NCBI GenBank assembly: GCA_041398905.1
Contig: JAWKTV010000015.1
Span: 73,235 to 137,234 of the forward strand
DNA: 64,000 bases
DNA from: JAWKTV01 sp041398905
Lineage (GTDB): Bacteria > Planctomycetota > Planctomycetia > Planctomycetales > Planctomycetaceae
Reading direction: 5' to 3'
Below are positions 41,843 to 53,500 of the stretch, one piece after another. Each line of letters opens with the position of its first letter. The stretch's first letter is position 1. Position numbers and translations under genes: made by a program. The notes below the pieces were generated by a model. That model worked only from the letters and a program-made list of their open reading frames with translations. It was not told the DNA's origin and made no database searches.

Positions 41843-43897
41843 ATGATCGTCAGTTGGAACTGGCTGCGGGAATATGTCCAGCCCGGAGCGTCGGTGGATG
41901 AGGTTGGCGATCGACTCGCGTTGTCGGGGCTGAACCTCGAATCGATCACCCCGATGGGTGACGATTTCGCCGTCGACCTCGAAGTCACCAGCAACCGACC
42001 GGACTGCCTCGGGCACCTTGGCGTCGCCCGGGAGGTCGCCGCGCTGTACGGCCAGCCCCTCTGTGGACCGAAGACTAAACTCAACCCGGTCCAGGCGACA
42101 ACATCATCGTGCGCCCGCGTCAGTATCGAGGCGACCGATCTCTGCCCCCAGTACATCGCGCGGGTTATCCGCGGGGTGCAGATTGGGCCTTCGCCGGCGT
42201 GGCTTCAGCAACGGCTCGAGGCCATCGGCATCAACCCCGTCAACAACGTCGTCGACGTGACCAACTACGTCTTGATGGAGTGCGGCCAACCGCTGCATGC
42301 GTTCGATCTCGCGAAGCTCGCCGGACCGGAAATCGTGGTTCGCCGTGCGCGGGACGGAGAGACACTGCAGGCGATCGATCACGCGGAGTACAAGCTGACT
42401 CCCGACATGTGCGTCATCGCCGATGCCGAGCGGCCCGTGGCCGTCGCAGGGGTGATGGGCGGTGCGGGCACGGAGATCAGCGATGACACGACCGACCTGT
42501 TGATCGAGACCGCGAACTTCGCCTCCGCGTCGGTGCGGGCGACCGCGCGGGGCATCCGTCGGGCCGATGCCAACGACCGTCGCAAAGGGCTCCACAGCGA
42601 CTCCTCTTATCGCTTCGAGCGCGGCGTCGACGTGCAGCAACTCATGTGGGCCAGCGACCGCTGTTGCCAGCTCATTCTGGAAGTGGCCGGCGGCGAGTTG
42701 CTGAGTGACCCGATCGTGGCGGGCGAGATTCCCGCCTGGACTCCCGAGCCGGTGACGCTCCGCATTCCGCAGATCGCACGCCTGCTCGGCATTACGATTC
42801 CCATCGACGAAGTGACCCGCATTCTCGCCGGTCTGGGGCTGACGGCTGTCGAGTCCCGCGACCCGGAGACCCAGCACTGGCTGCCGCCGTCGTGGCGGCG
42901 AGACCTGACCCGGGAATGCGACCTGATCGAAGAGATCGCCCGCCTCCATGGCTACGATCGCATCCCGGAGGACCGGGACATCCCGGTCGTTTCCGGGACA
43001 CGCTCACGAGCGGAGCAAGTCACCGACCGCATCCGCAATTTCCTGTGCGGGACCGGGTTTCACGAAACTCTGACGCTGTCGTTCACGCCGCGGGAGCTGG
43101 GGCCGATCTGCGATCCCGCGCCGCAGGTCGCGGCGACCCTGGTCGAGCCGGCGGCAGGAGAGTTCGGGAATCAGCTCCGCAAGAGTCTGATCCCCAGTCT
43201 CATCAGCGTTCGACGCGACAATGAGCGAAAAGGGAACCTGGACGCCCGACTGTTCGAGATCGCCCGGGGCTTCCGCGACCCGCGGCCCGAGCGGCCGGAA
43301 TCGCAGCCGCTGCTGCTGGGGCTGGTCAGCGGTCACTCGTTCGCCGAGATGCGCGGCGTGCTGACGGGGCTGCTCGCCTCCTGCGGAATCGCGGCGGACG
43401 TGCAAGTCGAAGCCGACACGATCGACGGGCTGCTGCCGGGGCGAACGGGACGTATTTCCGTCGACGGCAAGACATGGGGTTACCTGGGCGAGCTGAACCG
43501 CGACTCCAAAGGTGCAGCACCGCTCAAGCTCCGCGACGCGGCGATGGTGGCCGAGGTGTCACTGTCGCTGCTCATCGAGCAGAGCCGGCTGGTTCCTCAG
43601 GCGGAACCGCTACCCAGCTTCCCGGCCGTGCTCCGCGACCTGAACTTCGTGCTTGATGAAGCCGTGACATGGCGTCAGCTCGAAGGAGTGGTCAGAGGCG
43701 CGGCGAAGCCCCTGCTGCATCGGGTCGGCTTCGTCGATCAGTACCGCGGCAAGCAGTTGCCATCCGGAAAGAAGTCCTACGTCATCCAGGTCGAGTACCT
43801 CTCACCCGAACGAACGCTGACCGGCGAGGAAGTCGAGGCGGCCCAGCAATCGGTCATCCAGGCCTGCGCGAACGAACTGGGAGCGGAACTGCGTTGA
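41843..43897 (+). CDS. pheT: Phenylalanine--tRNA ligase beta subunit, short form
   Basis: 684 residues. Landmarks: MIVSWNWLREYV, VTSNRPDCLGHLGVAREVAA, the B3/B4 editing block (INPVNNVVDVTNYVLMECGQ, PLHAFDLAKL), the B5 region, the catalytic-like core and a C-terminal FDX-ACB anticodon-binding domain (LPSFPAVLRDLNFVLDE). The roughly 110-residue OB-fold tRNA-binding domain that follows residue ~40 in E. coli PheT is absent, so the text runs straight from the N-terminal motif to SNRPDCLG. The alpha subunit pheS is not adjacent in this window. The frame is clean. Confidence 0.95.
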   Translation: MIVSWNWLREYVQPGASVDEVGDRLALSGLNLESITPMGDDFAVDLEVTSNRPDCLGHLGVAREVAALYGQPLCGPKTKLNPVQATTSSCARVSIEATDLCPQYIARVIRGVQIGPSPAWLQQRLEAIGINPVNNVVDVTNYVLMECGQPLHAFDLAKLAGPEIVVRRARDGETLQAIDHAEYKLTPDMCVIADAERPVAVAGVMGGAGTEISDDTTDLLIETANFASASVRATARGIRRADANDRRKGLHSDSSYRFERGVDVQQLMWASDRCCQLILEVAGGELLSDPIVAGEIPAWTPEPVTLRIPQIARLLGITIPIDEVTRILAGLGLTAVESRDPETQHWLPPSWRRDLTRECDLIEEIARLHGYDRIPEDRDIPVVSGTRSRAEQVTDRIRNFLCGTGFHETLTLSFTPRELGPICDPAPQVAATLVEPAAGEFGNQLRKSLIPSLISVRRDNERKGNLDARLFEIARGFRDPRPERPESQPLLLGLVSGHSFAEMRGVLTGLLASCGIAADVQVEADTIDGLLPGRTGRISVDGKTWGYLGELNRDSKGAAPLKLRDAAMVAEVSLSLLIEQSRLVPQAEPLPSFPAVLRDLNFVLDEAVTWRQLEGVVRGAAKPLLHRVGFVDQYRGKQLPSGKKSYVIQVEYLSPERTLTGEEVEAAQQSVIQACANELGAELR

Positions 43898-44063
43898 CGG
43901 CCGGTCGGCTTCCGCTTGATGTGCGGTGATACTGGCGGCCCGGAAGCGAGTTGTCCCCCTGGGGGAATCGCTGCCACAACACTGTCCGCGAAGCGAACAG
44001 CGACGATGGTCACCGCCATCGGCCAACATGGGAACGAAATTCACACAACAGGAGGCAGATCAC

Positions 44064-44434
44064 ATGGCCAAGCAGCATGCTCCACGGTTTCTGGAAATCG
44101 TCAACGAAGCGAAGACCCGCGTTCGGGAATGCAGCGTCGCCGACGTGAAAGCCCGAATGGACGCCGGTGAGAGCTTCCACCTGGTCGACGTCCGCGAGGA
44201 AAGCGAGTTCGCGCAGGGACGACTGCCTCGAGCGATTCACATCGGAAAAGGGTGATCGAGCGGGACATCGAAAAGACGATCCCGGACACATCCGCGCTGG
44301 TGCTCTACTGCGGCGGCGGATTTCGCTCGGCCCTGGCGGCCGACGCGCTGCGGCGGATGGGCTACACCAACGTCATCAGCATGGACGGCGGCTGGAGCGG
44401 CTGGAACGCCGCAGGGCTGCCCACGGATTCGTAA
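44064..44434 (+). CDS. Rhodanese-like domain protein (one frameshift)
   Basis: About 123 residues. The first frame gives VADVKARMDAGESFHLVDVR and RLPRAIHIGKG, then the second gives IERDIEKTIPD, LVLYCGGGFRSALAADAL and NVISMDGGWSGWNAAGLP. Adding one G to the GGG at 44250-44252 joins them (HIGKGVIERDIE). The active loop is CGGGFR with a conserved Cys, so sulfurtransferase activity is possible. The ribosome binding site GGAGG (44050-44055) eight bases before ATG 44064 is one of the best in the window. mch follows about 100 bases downstream. Confidence 0.85.
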
Positions 44435-44536
44435 CCGCTATTCCTCGCTCCGGCCCCGCGCAGGCGGGCTGCGGGGTACCAGCGCGTGCTGCTGCCCCAG
44501 CGACTCACCACCAACTCCACACGATCCACAACCCAC

Positions 44537-45522
44537 GTGACTGACTCATCTCTCGCCACTGACGAAGATTTTGACCCTGCGGACCCGGTGCTCAATGAGC
44601 TGGCGTGGGATTTGGTGCAGCAAGCGGTGGCGGCCGCCGATGATCTCCGCATCGAGGTAATCGATGCGCCGGCAGGAGGAATCATCGACTTCGGGGTCGA
44701 GACGACGGGCAGTCTGAGTGCCGGGCTGGCTGGCGGAGATCTGCACTGCGGGGCTGCTTGAGGTTCAACTCACGCCCGGGCTGCTCGCCGGTCACGCCTG
44801 GCCGCAGGTCTTCGTATCGACGGACTCGCCGCTGGAGGCGAGCCTGCTCTGCCAGTATGCCGGCTGGCAGTTGCAGCAGGGGGCTTCTTCGGGATGGGTT
44901 CTGGTCCGATGCGGGCCGCAGCGTTCAAGGAACAGCTCTTCGACGACATCGGCTATCGCGAGCAGGCCGAGCGGGTGGTCGGGGTGATCGAGTCGTCCAA
45001 GCTCCCGGGCCCGGGGTGATTCAGATGATCGCCGAGGCCTGCCAGGTGGAACCGCTCCACGTCGCGTTGTGTGTCGCTCCGACGGCGAGCGTGGCCGGCA
45101 ACCTGCAAATCGCCGCCCGCAGTGTCGAAACGGCGATGCACAAGCTGTTCGAACTTGGCTTCGATCTCTCCCGTGTCGAGTCCGCGCTCGGCTGGGTGCC
45201 GTTGCCTCCAGTGGCCGGAGACGACCTGACCGGAATCGGACGCACCAACGACGCCATTCTCTACGGCGGCCGGATCACGATGTTCGTCAACGGCGATGAT
45301 GAATCACTCGAGGAGGTCGGCCGACAGTTGCCCGCCTCCAGCTCGGCAGCCTTCGGCCAGACGTTCCTGCACATCTACGAAGCCGCCGGCCGGGACTTCT
45401 ACAAGATCGATCCGCACTTGTTCAGCCCTGCCGAGGTGATGTTTCACAACGTCGAGACCGGGAAAGTGCACCGCTACGGCGAGTTGCGGGAAGACCTCGT
45501 CCTCAAGTCATTCGGTCTGTGA
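44537..45522 (+). CDS. mch: Methenyltetrahydromethanopterin cyclohydrolase (three frameshifts)
   Basis: About 328 residues; converts methenyl-H4MPT to formyl-H4MPT in the tetrahydromethanopterin C1 pathway. Motifs: LSAGL and LAEICTAGLLEVQL near the N-terminus, FFGMGSGPMRAAAFKEQ, APTASVAGNLQIAARSVETA, LGWVPLPPVAGDDLTGIGRT and NDAILYGGRITMFVNGDD, ending FHNVETGKVHRYGELREDL. Frames change near 44715, 44887 and 45000, each curable by a small indel. GTG 44537 is the likely start (VTDSSLATDED). The 3' end overlaps the convergent DUF1573 gene by 15 bases. Planctomycetes are known to hold H4MPT genes, so the assignment fits the organism. No other H4MPT gene is in the window. Confidence 0.88.
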
Positions 45523-46394
45523 TTCGCCCGGGAGCAGACGCAGGCGTCTCGCACCGGGAGCTGCGTCAGCCTTCTCGCGGCCCACACTACCTGGCGACGC
45601 CGCTGCGCCTTCCGCGATCTCGCCGACGCGGGACGCGCTGCGTCCCTGAACAAGGACCGGAAGACTGATTCGGGGAAACAGCGGGTCGTTGGTGGTGACC
45701 GTGACGTGGGTGATCTCGCGGCCGGGCTTGACTTCGGCCGGGACGCTCACGCGAATCGGAACACGACGGTGACCAACCTCGTCCCGCTCCGCCTCCATGA
45801 CCTCCGCGGCGACCTGGCTCGAACGTGAGTGGACCGATGTGACTTCCAGCGGAGTCACCGGGTCGTCGCGATAGTCGATGATGTAGACGAACCGTTCGTC
45901 GGGCTGCCCATGTAGCTGGTAGAAGTAGACTTCACGCGGTTCGACCGTCACCTTGCGTTCCGGCAGCGTCAGGCGAAACGTCAGCTCTTCACGATGCGGC
46001 TGGCTGTCGTGGCTGGTCACGGCGATTGAGTAGTCGTGTTCACCGGCCTGTTCGTTGGCCGTGTGCAGCATCAACGTGATCCGGCCTCGCTCGCCGGGCT
46101 GGAACACCTGCTTCTCGCCCGCAAGTTCCCAGCGGACGCACCCGCAGCTTGGCTCGATCTTGTCGATCGTGACAGTCTGGTCGCCCCGGTTCTCGAACGT
46201 GAAGTACGCCTCGATTTGTGGAAACGGGCGAACTTCCGGATAGCTGACGCCATACTGGGTGAACGCCAGCGGCGGGTTGGGAGCACGGGCGGCGATGGGA
46301 GCCGGACGCGGCTGGCCATGCCCGCGAACAGCGTCACGAGGGCCGGGAGCAACCCGACGGCAAGCAGCCAGACGTTGCGAGAGGACGAGGGCAT
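45508..46394 (-). CDS. DUF1573 domain protein, second copy (frameshift near N-terminus)
   Basis: About 295 residues. A signal/anchor (NVWLLAVGLLPALVTLFAGM) starts from ATG 46394 in one frame; near 46300 the frame shifts into the domain: FENRGDQTVTIDKIEPSCGC, then RITLMLHTANEQAGEHDYSI and REVYFYQLHGQPDERFVYII. The CGC motif and the Ig-like pattern mark DUF1573. It differs from the copy at 33.2 kb in having a basic, Pro-rich linker after the anchor and a charged C-terminal tail. Probably exported and envelope-attached; function unknown. Confidence 0.78.
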
Positions 46395-46828
46395 CAGGGC
46401 GATGTTCCTGAGGGACGGAAGCCGGCAGGCGGCCGTCGCAGCGGGGGAGCAGGTTTCGAAGCGAATCCGCACCAATCGAGAATATCGCAGACGCTGTGAT
46501 TGCCGCTGCTGCGGTCGCTGGATGGCCGGGCGATACCCGCAGAATCCGCCGCAGCTTTGTCACCGAGGCACCCCGGCCGACCAGGGGAAGAACGTCGGCG
46601 GGTCGCATGCCGGGGCGCCCCGCCCAGCGGAAGCCCCCGACGTCGCTCGCATTCCCACCGGGGCTTCCTGCGAGCGCCCCGCCACGCGACCCGCCATGAA
46701 CAAGCGTATCTCCCTGCACGCGATGCCCGGTCGCTCGCATTCCCGGCCGAAATCAGTCCAATGCTGGTCGAGTCTTCCATTTCTGCGGAATTCTCCGACA
46801 CATTCGTGCGTCGGTTCGTCAATACCTT
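46395..46828. other. Intergenic region upstream of the ECF sigma gene
   Basis: About 430 bases between divergent genes; frames here are chance. GGAATT (46787-46792) followed 17 bases later by GTC (46810-46812) resembles an ECF-type promoter just before the sigma gene and could mark autoregulation, but the match is short. Confidence 0.35.
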
Positions 46829-47509
46829 GTGACCGACTTTGAACGACACCGGACGGCCAGGGCCGTGTCTGAACTTGAACCACCACCCGCTCTGACGGAC
46901 GACGCGATTGCCAGCGGCCTCCGGCGGGGTGATCGCGAGGCGTGGACCGCGCTGTACGACCAGTACAGCCCGCGGGTCTGGAGCTTCGTCGCCCGACTCG
47001 CGGGGCCAAGGCCCGAGTGCGTCGCGGACATCATGCAAGACACGTTCCTCGCCGCCGCTCGTTCCGCCCGCTCGTTCGATCCGTCGCGAGGCACCCTTTG
47101 GAGCTGGCTGGCCGGCATCGCCCACCATCAGTTTCAGCACAGCACACGCGGCGATCGGCGGTACTTGCGGAGCATGCAAGACACGCTGCGCGCCGCCGGT
47201 CAACCAGCGGCCGACAGACCGATTGAACAACTGTTGCAGGACGAACAGGCCGAGCAGGTGCGGCTCGTCCTCCGCGAACTGCCGGCCGACTACGCCATCC
47301 TCCTCACCGGCAAGTACATCGACGACCTCTCGCTCGCCGAGCTGCGGCAGCAGGTCGGCGGAACCCTGGAGGGCGTCCGGTCCCGTTTGGCCCGCGCCCG
47401 CCACACCTTCGAAGCACGGTTCGAACAACTGTCCGTCCACACCGTAAGCCACAATCCACAGGACAGTGCGCGTGCCATCGCCCGCGGTCCATCGATTGAA
47501 CACGAATGA
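46829..47509 (+). CDS. ECF-type RNA polymerase sigma factor
   Basis: 226 residues. Region 2: WTALYDQYSPRVWSFVARLA and DIMQDTFLAAARSARSFD with TLWSWLAGIAHHQFQH; region 4: VLRELPADYAILLTGKYIDD and LSLAELRQQVGGTLEGVRSR. These are the two domains of group IV sigma factors. GTG 46829 is the start. The stop overlaps by four bases (ATGA) the start of the giant membrane protein, the usual arrangement for an ECF sigma and its anti-sigma, so regulation by that protein is inferred. Confidence 0.9.
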   Translation: MTDFERHRTARAVSELEPPPALTDDAIASGLRRGDREAWTALYDQYSPRVWSFVARLAGPRPECVADIMQDTFLAAARSARSFDPSRGTLWSWLAGIAHHQFQHSTRGDRRYLRSMQDTLRAAGQPAADRPIEQLLQDEQAEQVRLVLRELPADYAILLTGKYIDDLSLAELRQQVGGTLEGVRSRLARARHTFEARFEQLSVHTVSHNPQDSARAIARGPSIEHE

Positions 47510-50500
47510 CTCCTGACGGCCCGAAACCACCGCCCGATGACGACGCCCTGCTGCGAAAGCAACTGGCATCGATCGCCGCTGCTGCGCCGCCTCCCGACGC
47601 TGTCACGCTTGCGAAATTGCGGGCGGCGTCGCTGGCGGAGTTCGATCAGGCAACCACACCGCCAGCGTCCACAGCACCGGCGCCCGCCGCGTCTCGCGCC
47701 CCTTCCGTTGAAATCCTCGGTCCAACTCCCCACTACCGTTCCACTGCAGGCTCTCTGATGAAAACGCTCGCACTCCTCGCATCCACTCTCGTCGCCGCAC
47801 TCGGAACCTGGTTCGCCACCGGGCCGACGCCGGGACAAAACGGGCAGGCTCTGGGCGATGTCTTCGAGCGTCTCAACGAAGCCGATACGCTCTGGCTCAA
47901 AGTCACTCGCGACGGCGAGTCGGCCGACGTCTACGTCCGCCAGCCGGGCGAACTGCGGTGGGAGGAACGATCGGGAGCCTACCGCATCGCGCGGGGCAGC
48001 CGCTTGTGGCAGATCACCCCGCCGCAAACAACTGATGACGCCGTCCCCGAAGTCTCCAGTGGAGAACAGCGCTGGCTTTCTCCGAATGGACAGCTCGACC
48101 TGCTGGCGCTGCTGGATATCGAACCGATCGACCGCGAGCCGCTGCTTGCAGCTCAGCCGAGCGGCGCGGCGGAGTACGCGGGGCGCACCTGTCTGGTCTA
48201 CCGTCGCAGTGTGACGACCGCCGCCGGTCGCCAGCGGATCGAGGTCTTCGTCGACCCCCAGGACGGCCGGCTGCTCGGACTGGCCGCACGCGATGCCGCC
48301 GCGCCGCGCAACGCGCCCCCCAAAGCGGAGCTGACGCTGCTCGCCATCAATGCCAACCTCGATGATGCCAAGTTCCGCGTCCCTGTGAAGCTCGCGGAGG
48401 TCGACCACATCGGCAAGGTCACCGATCTGCAGGGGATCGTCGTCCTCCGCCCCGTCGGAGCCCGGCGGTGGACACCGCTCAGTCGCGAAACGCTGCTGCA
48501 ACCGGGCGACTGGGTCCGCACCGACAAGCGGGGGGCCAACGCCGTCACCCTCGATCTCGTCTCGCGTCACTCACTGATCGTCGGACCGGGGTCGCTGCTG
48601 GAGGTGATCTCGGCCAACGAAGCCCGCCTGCACGGCGGTGTGGCGTACATTCAGCGGACGAAACAGAGCGACGGCGAGTTCATTTTCCGCGGCCGCGGCG
48701 ACGACTCGATCACCGTCCCGCAAGGCAAACACCTCTACCAGTTGGATCGGTCCGAAAAGCTCGCCGCCGTCAAAGGGAAGCCGAGCTGGCTCGAGGGTTA
48801 CCTCGGCCTGTCAGCCGAGGACTCGATTGGATCGCTGATCGTCAACATCGACGGTCGCGATGAACCTCTGACCGTCGGCGAACATCTCGTGACCGTCGAG
48901 ATCCGCGACCAGATCGCGCGGACGACCATCGAGGAGACGTTCGTCAACCACACGAACTCCCGCATGGAAGGCACCTTCCACTTCCCCCTCCCGCAGGACG
49001 CCTCCATCAGCGGCTTTGGCATGTGGATCGGAGACGAACTCGTCGAGGCCGACATCGTCGAGAAGCAGCGGGCCCGTGAAATCTACGAAACCATCCTCCG
49101 CGAGAAACGGGACCCCGGTCTGCTGGAATGGACCGGCGGCAACATCTTCAAGGCCCGCGTCTTCCCCATCGAGGCCCACTCCGAGAAGCGGATCAAGATC
49201 GTCTACACGCAGGTCCTCCCGCTCCGCGGCAACCGCTTCCGCTACAGCTACGGCCTCCGCAGCGAAATGCTGGCGACCCATCCATTGCGGGAATTGAACA
49301 TCAAGGTCTTCGTCAACTCGGCCGTACCGCTCGCTCAGGTCGATTCCCCGACTCACACCTGCCGCGTCGAACAGACCGCCCACTCGGCCTCGCTCGAGTT
49401 CAACGCAGGAGTACACGCCCACCAAAGACTTCGAGGTGGTGTGTGAGGTCGGACAGCGCGAGAACGACGTCATCGTCATCCCGCACCGCCGTGGCGAGGA
49501 CGGCTACTTCCTGATGCAGCTCATGCCGCCCGGCGGGCAGGGAGACTGGCAGCGGGAACTCATCGCCGATGGTGAACCTCTGGAGCTGCTGCTGCTCTGC
49601 GACACCTCCGGCTCAATGGACCAGACGATGCGCGAGACGCAGGCGCAGTTTGTCGCGTCGCTGCTGCAGTCGCTGGGCGAACGCGACCGCTTCAACCTCG
49701 CCGCCTGCGATGTCGATACCGTCTGGAGTTTCGACAACTTCGTGACCGCGAACGAAGCGAACGAGTCGCAGGCCCGCGACTTCCTCGCGAACCGCATCTC
49801 GCTCGGCTGGACGAATCTCGACCAGGCCTTCGACGCCGTCATGGCGAAAGCGACCGACAAGACGCAGGTGATCTACATCGGCGACGGCATCGTCGCCACA
49901 TCCGCCTGCGACCCCGTCGACTTCGTCGCCCGGCTCAAACAACGTATCGAGTCGCGCGTCGCGAAACCCGATGCCCCCGCCGACGCCCAGCTCCCCGCCT
50001 TCCACTCCATCAGCGTCGGCTCGACCTACGAGTCGGTCGTGCTCAAGGGGATCGCCGCCATTGGCGGCGGCTCGATGCGGCAAATCAGCGGCGAAGTCAC
50101 ACCGCAACAAACGGCCCTCGAATTGCTGAGCGAGATCACTCAGCCCGGATTGCGCGACGTGCAGGTCGAGTTCCGCGGCGTACAAGTCGCGGCGGTTTAC
50201 CCGGAGACGCTCCCCAACATCGCCGCCGGGACGCAGCAGATTCTCGTCGGCCGCTATCTCCCGCAGGGACAGGACCAGCGGGGCGAAGTCGTCGTCACCG
50301 CCACGAAGAACGGCGAGCCGGTGAAGTATGTCGCCCGCATCGAACTCGCCGAGGCCGACGCGGGCAACTCATTCATCCCACGGCTGTGGGCCCGCGCGCA
50401 TCTCGACAGCCTGCTGCAGCAAGGCAGCAGCCAGCGCATTCAGGAAGAGATCATCGGGCTGTCGGAGGAGTTCCATATCATCACTCCGTACACATCCCTG

Positions 50501-53500
50501 CTGGTGCTCGAAAGCGACGCCGACCGCGAGCGGTTCGGGGTACAACGACGGTTTGAGATGCGGGACGGCGAACGCTTCTTCGCCGAAGGCCGCGACAACG
50601 CCAACTACGAACTCCAGCAACAGCAGATGCGGCAGGCCGGCAACTGGCGCATGGACTGCGTCGGCAGATTCTGGCGCAGTTGGTCAGCCTCGGCCGAGAC
50701 GCGACCGCATTCGAACTGGCGCAGCAGTGGGAGGACGAGTTCGAGGCGGCGGCAGCCACTGGGGCTACGGCGGTGGTGGATCAAGCGGCGGTATGGGAGG
50801 ACTCGGCGGCGGGGGAGGAGCGGATCCGGGCCTGTACTTCAACGGCGCCGTCGATCGGCGTATCAGAGGCCGCCAACTGTTTGGATTCAACGGCCGCGGC
50901 GATGAGCTAGAGCGACTCCCCGAGATGCTTAAGGAACTCGGCGAAGCCCGTTACGGCACTGAAAGCTGGGACGTCTCAGACTTCGTCGACGGCCTGCCCG
51001 AATCGAAGTCGGAATGGGGCGACATGGACATCGATGGTCTGCTGCCGACCGAGACCAGCTCTCCCTTCGGACTTGTCGACGAAAAGCGCGCAGCCTGGGC
51101 CGGTGACGAACTGAGCGCCCTCGGTTTGCAGGACTTCGAGTCGCTTGGCAACCTGGAGGCGGACCTCGCCGAAGACGCCCCGTTCGATGGTACGTTTGAA
51201 CTCGCGAAGCGATCGCAATCACTGCGGGGCGCGGAGGCGAGCGTCAGCTCGCAGGCCATCGCCGGCAAGCCAGGCAATGGACCAGTGGCGGCCTTCGGTG
51301 GTGCCCGCTTCTCACGGGCCGATTCCTTCGGCCGTGGTATCCGGCGCCAAGGACAAGCTGCAGGTCGGTGGTGAATGGTTCCAGACCACTGGCTCCTACG
51401 GTACACCGCCGACACCATTCGCGGCCTCTTCCCCTGGCTCCCCACCGCCGACGAAACGTCGACTCCCGACCCCAAACGGCCGCTGCCCGCGGCGTCGCCG
51501 ACCACTGGGACGAGAACGCCATCGAGCTGGCTCAGTCGCTCGACCGGACACCGGCACTCCGCGCAATGCCGGGTGCGATCCGTCTGGACCGCACGACCGA
51601 GCAGTGGAGCCGCGGCTGGAATCGACTCGTTCCCGCCTCAACGCGGACGGAACTCTGGTCCCCTGGCCAGTGGCTGACCCGCGATTTCGGTCAAGGTGTC
51701 CAACCGATCCTGAACTTCTGCGGCGAGAACCGGGGCGTCTACAGCGAAGCCCTGCTGCTCGGCCGTGTCCGCAAGGCGACTGACGCCGACCGGCAGTCGA
51801 TCCCATTGGGTGTCAGCGACCAGTCGCTGCAGCCGCTCTACTTCACGTACTGGAACTATCAGGCGACATCGAAGGCACTGGGGGCTGACCGGGCCGAGCT
51901 GACACTCCGGTTGGTCGACAACCCGGAGTACGGCGTGACGCTGACGATCGACACCAGCCGGCATGTCGTCCTGTCGATGAAGCACTTCGATGCCGACACG
52001 ACCACGCAGACGACCGAATTCTCCGAGTTCGTGGAAGCCGCCGGGTCATGGTGGGCGACGAAGATCGTCACGACGAATGCGAACACCGATCATCCGTCGA
52101 CCGTCGTGACGCAGGAGGTGCGGGTGCTAGTGGCCGACGAAGTTGATGCGGCCTTCACGACCGAACTCGCCCGCCGGCAACACGCACTGCTGCTCCCGAC
52201 CGAACTGCCGGCCGTGGACGCCGCCAAACTCGCGCGGAAGAACGGCTCCGCGACTCTCGTCGATCGCTTCCTGCTGCTGCTCCATCACTCGACGACCCAG
52301 AACTGGGAGCCGGTCTATGAGGAGCTGCGATCGATTGAAGCCCTCGCCGCGGAGAAGCCCGGAGCGTGGTGGCTCCGCGTGCTCGTGCATCAGGTCGCCG
52401 GTCGACGCGAAGACCAACGGCAGTTGATCGAAGAGCGGCTGACGGCCATCGCCCCAGCGAACGCGGCCGATCGCGACCAGCTCGGCCCAGCCATCCCCGG
52501 CAGCGACCTCTATCTCACCGACTACCTGCTCAGCCTCGCCTACAACATCACCGACTGGAACGAGTACGGCCGACTGGTCGTTGCGGCAAAGCCGATCTAT
52601 GAACGACAGGCCGATCGCGACATCGCGCTGCTGGACTGGAAAGAGAAGCAACTGAGCGTTGACAGCTCGCTCGGGAATCAGCCGCAGGCGCTGGCGATGT
52701 CGCTGGAGATCGCCCGCATGGTGCCGCACGACGTCAACAGGCAGATCAACTACGCCCAAAGGCTCGTCAATCTCGATCGCATCGAAGAGGCCCTGGCGTG
52801 GCTGAAGCAGCAGCGAGAACTCCCCGACCACTGGACGGCGGCGGAGCTGGGTCAGCTCCGCATGGCCGGGCTGAACTTCCTCGAACAACGGGGACGCTGG
52901 GAAGAAGTCCTCGCGTTCCTCGACGGCTGGATCGCTGAGAACCCCGCCAACGACGAAGCCTACTCGCGATACCTCACCGCGCTGGTGATGAACGACGAGA
53001 GCGACCGCTGCGATGAGACCGCGCAGCGGTGGCTGGATGAAATCGGCCGCGAAGGCGAGTTGCCCGCGTCCGTGCAGGCGCAGCTTCGGGCGGCGGTCCA
53101 CTTCGCGTTGGGCAACGGTCACAACCTGCAGCGGTACTACGGTGTCGATCCGCGCTGGCGGCAGCCGCTCTACAAGGTGGCGATGATCGCGGCCCAGCGC
53201 AGCGATCGCGAGACGTTCGCCGATCTCATCCTGGGGAACCACCACTTCTACTCGCTGGACGAAGGCGACCGGCTCCGGGGCCATCTCGTGGCGTGGACCC
53301 TCGACGGCCTCGCGACCATGACGCCGGAACGGGCGCAACGATATTTCAATTGGCTGCAGCAGGGACGGCTGCTGGTGGGCGAAGGCGAGCAACTGGAGAT
53401 CCGTCAGGTCACCCAGCAGGAATGGGAGCAGATCGCCGCCGGTCTGTTGGCACGCTGGGAGTCGGCCGAGAGTCCGGCCGACAAGCACTCGTGGGGCGAG

